From assembly GCA_025057335.1 (NCBI GenBank), contig JANWXG010000032.1, positions 1 to 16,231 of the forward strand: a stretch of DNA of 16,231 nucleotides, in the 5' to 3' direction. Position 1 is the stretch's first letter; each line of letters starts with the position of its first letter. Source of the DNA: a bacterium (GTDB taxonomy: Bacteria; Armatimonadota; HRBIN16). A program made the translations under genes and the position numbers. The notes under the pieces are model-generated. The model did no database searches and was not told where the DNA came from. It saw only the letters and a program-made list of their open reading frames with translations. Shown here piece after piece: positions 1-6,187 of the stretch.

Positions 1-1
1 G

Positions 2-1483
2 GAGGCGATTCCCCCCGACCCTTCGCTGGTGGAGCGGCTCGCCCCCCGCCAATCGGGAGGGCAGGCGTCTGAAACGCTACAAATCTGGTGGTTGCGTGAA
101 CGGGAGGAGAACCTCTCTCGAGCGTTAGAACGCGCCATCGGTGCCCTGAATCCCCAGCGCGATCGCCTGATGCTGGTGGGGCTGCCCCCCAAGGGCGAGA
201 GCCTCGCGCCTGTCATCCTCGCGGGTGGCGGTCTCTCCACAGGCGTTTTGACCTCAGCGACCACGCGCACAGAGGGCGTGGTGTCGGATGTAGACCTCGC
301 GCCGACTCTGCTCCAGTGGATGGGATTGCCCTTGCGCGTGGGCGAGCATCCAGTGCGCGTGGTGCGCAAAGACCCCTTCTCTACGGCACAGAGCCTTGCG
401 CAGCGTTACCGCTGGAACGCGCAGGCGCTCATCCCCCTCGGAGCGGTGCAGGTGCTAGGGGGATTGCTAGCGGTGCTGGTATCGCTGCGACAGGTGCGAG
501 GAGGCTCAGTGTCGCGGCGGGGGCGGCTATTGCTGTCGGTGGCGATTGGGCTGCTATTGTCTCTGCCTGTGGGCACGGTCATCGCGCCTTACCTGCCAGC
601 GAGCAACCTGACGCTGTATGTCGCCAACATCCTGCTGGCGGCGGCAGGACTGTCGTTGCTAGCGCATTGGGGCGCATGGGAGCAGCCGTTTCGAGCGTAT
701 ATCCGCGCCTGTGCGCTGAGCGCGTTGGTGCTGCTCGCCGACATGATGGGCGGTCAGCAGGGCGCGAAGTTTTCGGTATACAGTGCGTATGCGCTATCTG
801 GTATCCGCTTCTACGGCGTAGGCAATGAGCTGATGGGTGTACTGGTGGGATGTGCGCTAGCATGGGGATTGCATGGCTTACCTGCTCTGGCGAGAGGCGT
901 GCTGTGGGCGGTAATCGCGATGGTGCTGGCGACTCCAGCCTGGGGGGCAAACCTGGGGGGCTTGCTAACCGCCATGACGGGACTGGGCTTTGCGTGGGAG
1001 AATGGGCGCCAGAGCGGCAAACCGCTATGGGCGCGGGGCGCAGGCTGGCTTCTCGTCGGCGTGCTGGCTGCTGTCGCGGTGATGTGGCTGGACAGTCTCA
1101 GCGCGCAGCCTTCCCACCTGGGCGATACCTGGCTGCGCTGGCAGGCGGAGGGCTGGGGCGCCGTGATGGAGACTCTGCGCTCCAAGATGGCGCTGATGAT
1201 GCGCGTGTTGAGTGCCCTGCTCGCGTGGGGGGCGGCAGCAGCAATCGGGATAGCGCTGTGGGCTATACGGCGCAGCAACATGCTCGTCTCCCTGCGTGAA
1301 CAGCGCGCGCACTTGCCCTGGCTGGTATGTGTGGCGGCGGCATTTCTATTTAACGATTCGGGCTTTGTGCCAGCCGCGGCGATACTCAGTATCGGGCTGG
1401 GAGTGCTTTTGACGAGGAGGTTGCAGGATGGTGCGGTTACCAGACCTGGTGGGGTATCTGAACGAGTATCTGGCGGTGGGTGA
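2..1483 (+). CDS. Polytopic membrane protein with phosphatase-like N-terminal part, 5' end cut by window
   Basis: The reading frame is open to the window edge, so the true start lies upstream; the GTG at 29 is only the first internal start codon. Counting from that GTG, residues 45-112 resemble the C-terminal part of an alkaline-phosphatase-superfamily fold (segment GVLTSATTR, then VSDVDLAPTLL). From about residue 134 onward there are roughly eight to ten membrane segments. Motifs in the membrane part are RFYGVGNE (260-267), GANLGG (306-311), PSHLGD (361-366) and FNDSG (441-445). All of these recur in the minus-strand protein at 2184-4001, so the two are paralogs. The fold assignment is my inference and the function is unknown. 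The 3' end overlaps the next gene by 56 bp, which suggests translational coupling. Confidence 0.8.
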   Translation, partial: EAIPPDPSLVERLAPRQSGGQASETLQIWWLREREENLSRALERAIGALNPQRDRLMLVGLPPKGESLAPVILAGGGLSTGVLTSATTRTEGVVSDVDLAPTLLQWMGLPLRVGEHPVRVVRKDPFSTAQSLAQRYRWNAQALIPLGAVQVLGGLLAVLVSLRQVRGGSVSRRGRLLLSVAIGLLLSLPVGTVIAPYLPASNLTLYVANILLAAAGLSLLAHWGAWEQPFRAYIRACALSALVLLADMMGGQQGAKFSVYSAYALSGIRFYGVGNELMGVLVGCALAWGLHGLPALARGVLWAVIAMVLATPAWGANLGGLLTAMTGLGFAWENGRQSGKPLWARGAGWLLVGVLAAVAVMWLDSLSAQPSHLGDTWLRWQAEGWGAVMETLRSKMALMMRVLSALLAWGAAAAIGIALWAIRRSNMLVSLREQRAHLPWLVCVAAAFLFNDSGFVPAAAILSIGLGVLLTRRLQDGAVTRPGGVSERVSGGG

Positions 1484-2189
1484 AGTCCCCGACTATCCCA
1501 ACGCCCTCAACGGTTTGCAGGTGGAGGGGCGCGAGGAAGTACGTCGCGTGTTGACGGCGGTAGACGCCTCGGTCGCCTCCGTAGAGGAGGCGGTTGCGTG
1601 GGGCGCGGACCTACTCATCGTGCATCACGGGCTGTTCTGGAACGGGTTACAGCCGATTGTGGGGCGGTTCCGCAGGCGGTTGCAGCCGTTGCTGTGCAAC
1701 GGGATAAGCCTCTACTCGGTGCATCTGCCGCTGGACGTGCATCCGGAGGTGGGCAACAACGCTCTCCTGGCGCGTCGGTTGGGGCTGGAGATAGCGGAGC
1801 GGTTTGGCGAGTTTCAGGGCACGCTCGTGGGCGTCGTGTGCGAGACGGATCTGCCTCTGGAGCAACTGGTCTCGCGTTTGCAAACGGAGCTGCACACGCA
1901 GGTCAAGGTCATCCCTTTCGGCAGAGACACGGTGCGGCGAGTGGGTATCGTCACAGGGGGAGCGGGACAGACGCGCATCATCGTGGAAGCCATTGAGCGG
2001 GGTATCGACACGCTGTTAACGGGCGAAGGGGCACACCACACCTATCTAGACGCCGAAGAGCTGGGCATCAACCTGCTCTACGCAGGGCACTACGCTACCG
2101 AGACGTTGGGCGTGCAGGCTCTTGGCGAGCATCTCCATCGCCAGTTTGGATTGGAACACCGTTTCTTTGACCACCCCACAGGGCTATGA
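1428..2189 (+). CDS. NIF3/YbgI family dinuclear metal-binding protein (GTP cyclohydrolase 1 type 2 homolog)
   Basis: This 253-residue protein has the full NIF3 pattern. NALNGLQVEG is at 25-34, the HHG pair at H66/H67, and HLPLD ending in D103. The C-terminal GHYATE supplies H221 and E225. These five residues match the known two-metal site of E. coli YbgI. The family forms hexameric toroids; its biochemical role is still unsettled, and the GTP cyclohydrolase name rests on limited data. The ATG is preceded by GAGGAGG at about 1414-1420, seven bases away. The first residues fit the family N terminus, so the 56-bp overlap with the upstream gene looks real. The stop overlaps the convergent gene at 2184 by 6 bp. 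Confidence 0.93.
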   Translation: MVRLPDLVGYLNEYLAVGEVPDYPNALNGLQVEGREEVRRVLTAVDASVASVEEAVAWGADLLIVHHGLFWNGLQPIVGRFRRRLQPLLCNGISLYSVHLPLDVHPEVGNNALLARRLGLEIAERFGEFQGTLVGVVCETDLPLEQLVSRLQTELHTQVKVIPFGRDTVRRVGIVTGGAGQTRIIVEAIERGIDTLLTGEGAHHTYLDAEELGINLLYAGHYATETLGVQALGEHLHRQFGLEHRFFDHPTGL

Positions 2190-4001
2190 GTGTGCCTCCT
2201 GTTGCGCCATGCGCCATGCCCACCACCACACCAGCATCGCTGCCGCTGCCAACACGCCCGAGTCGTTCAGAACCAGTAGCGCTATCGCGCCTACCCACAC
2301 AGGCACAGGAGCTCCCTTCAACCCTGCTAAGCCAAACAGTAGTAAGGGCGTCCAGGCGCTGCTCAGTATTAGGCTCAAGTTCATGCCCAGCTTGCGCTCG
2401 ATAGCGGAGAGCAGGGAGGGAAGATGCTGGAGCGCTTTGCCGAGGTGCGTGGGGTCTGGGGAGAGCCGCTCCCACAGTATCACCGCAAGTAGGGTAGCTC
2501 CCAGCGCCATCAGCGCAGCCGTTCTCGATCTGCGCAGGAGCAGTGCCCTGCTACATGCGACACCGAGCGCGGAGAGCATCGCCCCCACGTTCGCCCCTAG
2601 AAACGGCGCCCCTAGCGCCACGGCGGTGAGCAACCACCGCAAGAGGCTCCAGCCTGCGCTCTCTGTCGCGAGGAAGAGGCTCTGCGCTCCCATCAGGCTC
2701 CCTGCCGTTTCGTTTCCGACGCCGTAAAAGCGCGCTCCGTATTGCAGCACGTAGCCGAAGCCGCTCCAGCGTAAGAGACCGCTCCCGTGCAGAAGGCCGA
2801 CGCTTGCAAAGATGAGGAGCGCTACCGCTAGCGCCCGCAACGACTGGCGAAGCGCAAAGCGTGATAAGACGACAAGAAGCGCGAGCAGACATCCCCCCCA
2901 AATGCCTGCACGCGCCTCCATCGAAATGCCCCCCAGGGGGAAGCAGACGAGCACCGGCACAAGCGACACACCCAGCAGGGGAACCGCACAGGGAAACAGC
3001 CAGAGGGGACGCACTAGCACACGGAAGCGATACCACAGAAGCCAGGCAAGCAGAAGAGCCACCAGCTGTATCGTCGGCAGCATGCCTATCCGCTCCTGCC
3101 ACCATACCTGTCGCATTAGCGAACCGTGTAGCCGCTCCACCGTCTGTACGGGGTCTCGGGCAGGTACTACCCGCGCTGGCGAGCCGACCACCTGAGGCGG
3201 TATGCTACCTCGCTGGAAATGGTCTATCCATGTAGCCGTCAGGTCAGGCAGGATGAGAAAGCCGGGCAGACGAGTCGAGCTAGTAGTGAGCAGACCGCTT
3301 TGACCGTCCTGCAGCCGCAGCACCCAGCCCAGCCGAGAACCGCTCGCTACCTGACGCGGAGCAGGAGCAGGCGAGAGGAGATACAGGGCGTCATCGGGCG
3401 GATTCAGCAAGGAGGACAGCTCTCGGACAGCGCGCGCCACCTGTGTCCACTGTGCCTCCCGCAAGTCTAGCCATAGCATGAGGCGAGAATGCTGTTTGAG
3501 CATCGTGCGTGCCTCTTGAAGCAATGCCACATGGTCAGGCAAAACGAACGTATATCGATTGGGGAGGGGTGCACTTGCGAGCAGCATCGGCGAGTCGGCA
3601 AGGGTTGTTAGGTAGCGGAGGTACACGCCTTTCCTTTCCATCTCCCCAGGTAACAAGCCGATGATGGCGGCGGGCGTTCCGCTCTGGAGGGGTTGCACCG
3701 GGGAGACGGGTTGCCCATCTGCACTTGCGGCTAGCTGCGAGCGGATGAGGACGCGCGCGCCCGCGTTGAGAGTAAGGTAGGCGCTGCGTTCCCACTGTTC
3801 AGGTGGTAGGGTAGCAAGGCGTTGCGCAGAGGGCAAGGGAGCATAGTTGAGCAGCAACGCCTGCGCCCCCGGCAGGCTTCTGGCAAGACGAGACAGTGTA
3901 GCGAGCTCTTCTGGCTGAAGGCAAACTACCACGACTCTTTGCGCCCTTGCCGAAGTGAGCAGGAGCAGCAGGAGAATTAGGCAAACCTTTCTCATGACCA
4001 C
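2184..4001 (-). CDS. Secreted-domain polytopic membrane protein, paralog of the gene at the window start
   Basis: The protein has 605 residues from GTG 4001, or 603 from the ATG at 3995, which starts MRKV; GGAG and AGGGA stretches just upstream could serve either start. A signal peptide-like leader (MRKV, a run of leucines, then TSARAQ) is followed by an extracytoplasmic region up to about residue 300. Its last part (GLLTTSSTRLPGF, then LPDLTATWI) aligns with the phosphatase-like segment of the paralog. About eight or more membrane segments follow from about 310. The shared motifs are RFYGVGNE (424-431), LGANVG (468-473), DPTHLG (516-521) and LNDSG (578-582). I see no DG or nucleophile Ser/Thr signature near the mature N terminus (VVVVCLQPEELA), so a catalytic phosphatase is doubtful. 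Function is unknown; a transport or envelope role is possible. Confidence 0.85.
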   Translation of the reverse strand: MVMRKVCLILLLLLLTSARAQRVVVVCLQPEELATLSRLARSLPGAQALLLNYAPLPSAQRLATLPPEQWERSAYLTLNAGARVLIRSQLAASADGQPVSPVQPLQSGTPAAIIGLLPGEMERKGVYLRYLTTLADSPMLLASAPLPNRYTFVLPDHVALLQEARTMLKQHSRLMLWLDLREAQWTQVARAVRELSSLLNPPDDALYLLSPAPAPRQVASGSRLGWVLRLQDGQSGLLTTSSTRLPGFLILPDLTATWIDHFQRGSIPPQVVGSPARVVPARDPVQTVERLHGSLMRQVWWQERIGMLPTIQLVALLLAWLLWYRFRVLVRPLWLFPCAVPLLGVSLVPVLVCFPLGGISMEARAGIWGGCLLALLVVLSRFALRQSLRALAVALLIFASVGLLHGSGLLRWSGFGYVLQYGARFYGVGNETAGSLMGAQSLFLATESAGWSLLRWLLTAVALGAPFLGANVGAMLSALGVACSRALLLRRSRTAALMALGATLLAVILWERLSPDPTHLGKALQHLPSLLSAIERKLGMNLSLILSSAWTPLLLFGLAGLKGAPVPVWVGAIALLVLNDSGVLAAAAMLVWWWAWRMAQQEAHS

Positions 4002-4328
4002 GTCCCTGCTCCAAACATGTTAGCGCCGAGCCTCGCCCGCCGATGGAGGTGGAGCCAGGGGAAGAGCAACCTTCTGCCTGCGCAGCCGAGCGCGACCTGC
4101 GAAAGCAGTTTGTCTCTCCGTCGGAGCTTGCATCGGTCGCTATACAATGAGTATGGATGTTGGCGCCAAGGATCGAGATGTTCCATGCGTCATGATTCCG
4201 TCTTCGGCGTCTTCCCCCCTCTTCGGCAAGGGAAGGCTGGTAACGCGCTTTCGTCACAATGCACAGCGGGATGTTGTGGGGCACAGGCTCATTCGGGTAG
4301 TATACTCTGTTGGAAGGAAAAGAACTAT
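4002..4328. other. Divergent intergenic region
   Basis: This 327-bp gap separates the minus-strand membrane protein from the plus-strand small membrane protein, so it should hold both promoters. On the minus strand a weak pair, TTGGCG (4169-4164) and TATAGC (4144-4139), has 19 bp between them. On the plus strand the only good -10 is TATACT at 4301-4306. An open frame continues upstream of the 4329 start to 4017, but it has no ribosome binding site or recognisable protein character. I see no strong repeat or RNA gene here. Confidence 0.5.
4301..4306 (+). promoter_or_regulatory. Candidate -10 box for the 4329 gene
   Basis: TATACT matches the sigma-70 consensus at five of six positions. The best upstream partner, TTGTGG at 4274-4279, is 21 bp away, which is longer than usual. 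Initiation near 4313 would leave a very short leader of about 16 nt carrying the AAGGA at 4314-4318. Confidence 0.25.
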
Positions 4329-4775
4329 ATGGAGCAGACTATTCCTGAACTTCATCTACATCTGGACAAGAGGCGGCCATTTTTCGCTCGCACAAGAGCA
4401 TTGCGCAGGTATCTTGCAGTGGGGGCGGCGGTGTGCATGGTGCTCCTCTGGGTGTGGAAATTCGTCGCCTTAACGCCTAGGCGCGAGCCTGCGCTACTTC
4501 AGAGCGCAGTAACGCTGCCTGCGCCCGCGCCTCTGGAACAGCCCGCTATCCCGATGCCATCTGTGACCGTGACCTCGCCCCCTCCGACGCTGCCAGTAGT
4601 GCAGGTCACCGCTTCTCGCCCTTCCATCTGGGAGATACGAGCGGAGTTAAAGCGAGGGATGTGGGAGTGGGAGTTTCCGCACTATCTGAACGCTCCACAC
4701 TACGGCTCTGGACCGGATAGCCCACATCCCTCTCAGATGAAGCCGCACATGGCAACGTTGTGGGCGGGGGAGTAG
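4329..4775 (+). CDS. Small single-pass membrane protein with proline-rich stalk, unknown function
   Basis: I chose the ATG at 4329 because AAGGA lies ten bases upstream and a -10-like TATACT lies about 28 bp upstream. It gives 148 residues. The N terminus is basic (KRR, then RTRALRR). One hydrophobic segment spans about 28-48. A proline-rich stretch follows at 62-98, then a tryptophan-rich patch (SIWEIRAELKRGMWEWEFP, 99-117) and a His/Pro-rich tail. The charge pattern predicts the N terminus inside and the bulk outside. I do not recognise a family. The stop codon is only 2 bp from the stop of the convergent dioxygenase-like gene, so the transcripts must overlap or terminate inside one another. 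Confidence 0.65.
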   Translation: MEQTIPELHLHLDKRRPFFARTRALRRYLAVGAAVCMVLLWVWKFVALTPRREPALLQSAVTLPAPAPLEQPAIPMPSVTVTSPPPTLPVVQVTASRPSIWEIRAELKRGMWEWEFPHYLNAPHYGSGPDSPHPSQMKPHMATLWAGE

Positions 4776-4777
4776 CC

Positions 4778-5563
4778 CTAATCGCCCTCCGCCAGTATCG
4801 GATACAGTTCGCCCTCAAACAGCTGACCTGGCTGCAGAGATAACCTGTCGGTAATCACATGCGGCTTGCCCGTGTAGCGCGCGCCATCCGCCATGTAGAT
4901 AATCACGAAAGCGCGGCGCGGTCGGTCAGAATGATTGGCTCCTGCATAGTGGAAGGTCAACCCATGATGGAAAGTGCAGCTGCCCGCTTTCAGGCGTGCT
5001 ATATACGGCTCTCGGGGCTCTTTGTCGGGCACGAGCGCAAAGATATCCTTCGGGTGTACCAGGTCTATCGGCTCTAGTTCGCCCCACAGATGCGAACCCG
5101 GGATGAACTGCATACAACCGTTATGCTCATCGACATCGTCCAGGGCTAACCAGCAGGAGATCTGGTCGTAACCGCTCATCGACCAGTAGGGGCGGTCCTG
5201 ATGCCAGGGCGATGGCTTGCTGTCGCCGGGCATCTTGGTCAGCAGGTGGTCATGCCAGAGCCGAACCCGCCGCACACCGAGGAGCCGACGGGCGATTTCG
5301 GCGAGCCGGGGGTGTAACGTGTACTTCCGAATACCATCGTGCAGGAGCCACAGGTTCAATTTCTGTACGAAAACCTTTTCGTAATCAGGATTTGCTGCCG
5401 ACAGCTCAATGTGCACATCGTACCGTTGCGCCAACACCTCGTCCGCTGCACGACGCAACTCTTCCAGCTCGTCTGGCGTGAGCACGTTGTCCAGCTGGAC
5501 GAAACCGTTCTCTCGGAAGAATGCGATTTGCTGTTCCGTCAAAGGATAAACATCCATTCCCAT
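4778..5563 (-). CDS. Phytanoyl-CoA dioxygenase (PhyH) family Fe(II)/2-oxoglutarate oxygenase
   Basis: The ATG at 5563 follows AGGGAG with good spacing and gives 261 residues; an open frame to 5626 exists but lacks such a site. The N terminus (LTEQQIAFFRENGFVQLDNVLTPDEL) is the usual PhyH opening. The iron ligands fit H121 and D123 in WHQDRPYW and H205 in TFHYAGANHS. Arg216 in RPRR lies 11 residues after the distal His, as for the 2-oxoglutarate-binding Arg of PhyH. FIPGSHLWGE is the conserved middle motif. Such enzymes hydroxylate diverse small molecules; nothing nearby indicates the substrate. No signal peptide is seen, so it should be cytoplasmic. Confidence 0.9.
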   Translation of the reverse strand: MGMDVYPLTEQQIAFFRENGFVQLDNVLTPDELEELRRAADEVLAQRYDVHIELSAANPDYEKVFVQKLNLWLLHDGIRKYTLHPRLAEIARRLLGVRRVRLWHDHLLTKMPGDSKPSPWHQDRPYWSMSGYDQISCWLALDDVDEHNGCMQFIPGSHLWGELEPIDLVHPKDIFALVPDKEPREPYIARLKAGSCTFHHGLTFHYAGANHSDRPRRAFVIIYMADGARYTGKPHVITDRLSLQPGQLFEGELYPILAEGD

Positions 5564-5596
5564 CACTCTCCCTGAGATTCTTTGCGTTTCTAAGCA

Positions 5597-5626
5597 AGTG
5601 TACCCCCGATGGATGGGGAGATTCAA
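5597..5626 (-). promoter_or_regulatory. Candidate promoter for the PhyH-like gene
   Basis: Reading the minus strand, TTGAAT (5626-5621) is followed after 18 bp by TACACT (5602-5597), four of six matches in each box. Initiation near 5590 would give a leader of about 27 nt that includes the AGGGAG ribosome binding site. Confidence 0.35.
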
Positions 5627-5700
5627 GCAAGCCGTGCAGGTTGCATGCGGTACCTGCTCGTCGTGCAGGCTTCAGCCTGCAGGGGGCGCACGACGAATGC

Positions 5701-5757
5701 GTCATGCTGAGCCGTTGGCGAAGCATGACGAGGATTCTTCGCTCTACTCGGAATGGC
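5701..5757 (+). repeat. Dispersed imperfect-palindrome repeat, copy A
   Basis: This copy begins GTCATGCTGAGCC, passes GGCGAAGCATGACG, and returns through GGATTCTTCGCTC to a degenerate GGAATGGC. The left and right halves are roughly reverse complements, as in the copies at 14602, 15948 and 16014. Confidence 0.6.
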
Positions 5758-5885
5758 AAAAACACCCTCAATTTAGTTACTACAAACGTTTTGTGTCATG
5801 ATTGACGTGAGCGAAGCATTTCTCGAAAACCTTCGCTCGGAAGAACGAACTGCGAGGCTCTTGCCCAGCCGATGTGTCGTCTTGT

Positions 5886-5935
5886 CCTCACCCCTAACCC
5901 CCTCTCCCAGCAGGAGAAGGGGCTAGGGGATGAGG
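5886..5935. repeat. 50-bp near-palindrome, REP-like hairpin
   Basis: The left arm 5886-5908 (beginning CCTCACCCCTAACCCC) is nearly the reverse complement of the right arm 5913-5935 (ending GGGGATGAGG), with a loop of about 4 nt. The arms differ by a few mismatches and single-base offsets. No T-tract follows on either strand, so it looks like a REP-type element more than an intrinsic terminator. Confidence 0.65.
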
Positions 5936-5990
5936 GAGGATTCCACGGCTCGCACTGACAAGCAGGTCTTCCGCTAAGATGTGACGACGC

Positions 5991-6014
5991 ACTGCGAACA
6001 AGGGTGTTCGCAGT
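5991..6014. repeat. Perfect tetraloop hairpin, 10-bp stem
   Basis: ACTGCGAACA (5991-6000) and TGTTCGCAGT (6005-6014) are exact reverse complements around AGGG. A second small palindrome (AGGCTTCAGCCT) follows two bases later. The layout of a stem with a 4-nt loop and then another stem resembles the hairpin chain at 14660-14738. Confidence 0.6.
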
Positions 6015-6070
6015 GAGGCTTCAGCCTGCCAAGGCAGAATGGCAGGAAGTGCCCAGAACAAGATGAGACT

Positions 6071-6095
6071 GGAGGGCGAGGCTTCTGCCGAGTCG
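6071..6095 (+). repeat. 25-bp dispersed repeat, copy 1
   Basis: The segment starting GGAGGGCGAGGCT matches 14781-14805 at 22 of 25 positions. All three differences are T here against C there. The other copy folds as GGCTC, ccgcc, GAGCC. Confidence 0.6.
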
Positions 6096-6187
6096 CTGCG
6101 ATGGGGCCGAAACGCACAGGAGTGCGCACCGCGAGCGTGCCTACTGCGCGGTCTACGAGGCGTTCGTGCAAGCACGGTAGGGAGGGG

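Larger units (their letters stand above)
5564..6187. other. Repeat-rich intergenic region without genes
   Basis: This stretch separates two minus-strand genes and I find no credible coding frame in it. Besides the elements listed separately, it holds a palindrome at 5664-5681 (TGCAGGCT, tc, AGCCTGCA). The core AGGCTTCAGCCTGC of that palindrome recurs at 6016-6029. Open frames on both strands run through the repeats, lack ribosome binding sites and have shadow-like composition. Confidence 0.6.

Noticed and set aside
316..828. Plus-strand alternative frame inside the first gene
   Set aside because: Its Ala/Arg/Gly-rich composition is typical of a shifted frame of a GC-rich gene, and the main frame has clear membrane segments and motifs shared with its paralog.
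4017..4328. N-terminal extension of the small membrane protein to an ATG at 4017
   Set aside because: The extension has no ribosome binding site and a random-looking Arg/Ser/Leu composition. The ATG at 4329 has both an SD-like sequence and a nearby -10.
5564..5626. Extension of the PhyH-like protein to 5626
   Set aside because: The AGGGAG ribosome binding site and a candidate promoter both point to the ATG at 5563. Initiation predicted near 5590 would exclude the longer form.
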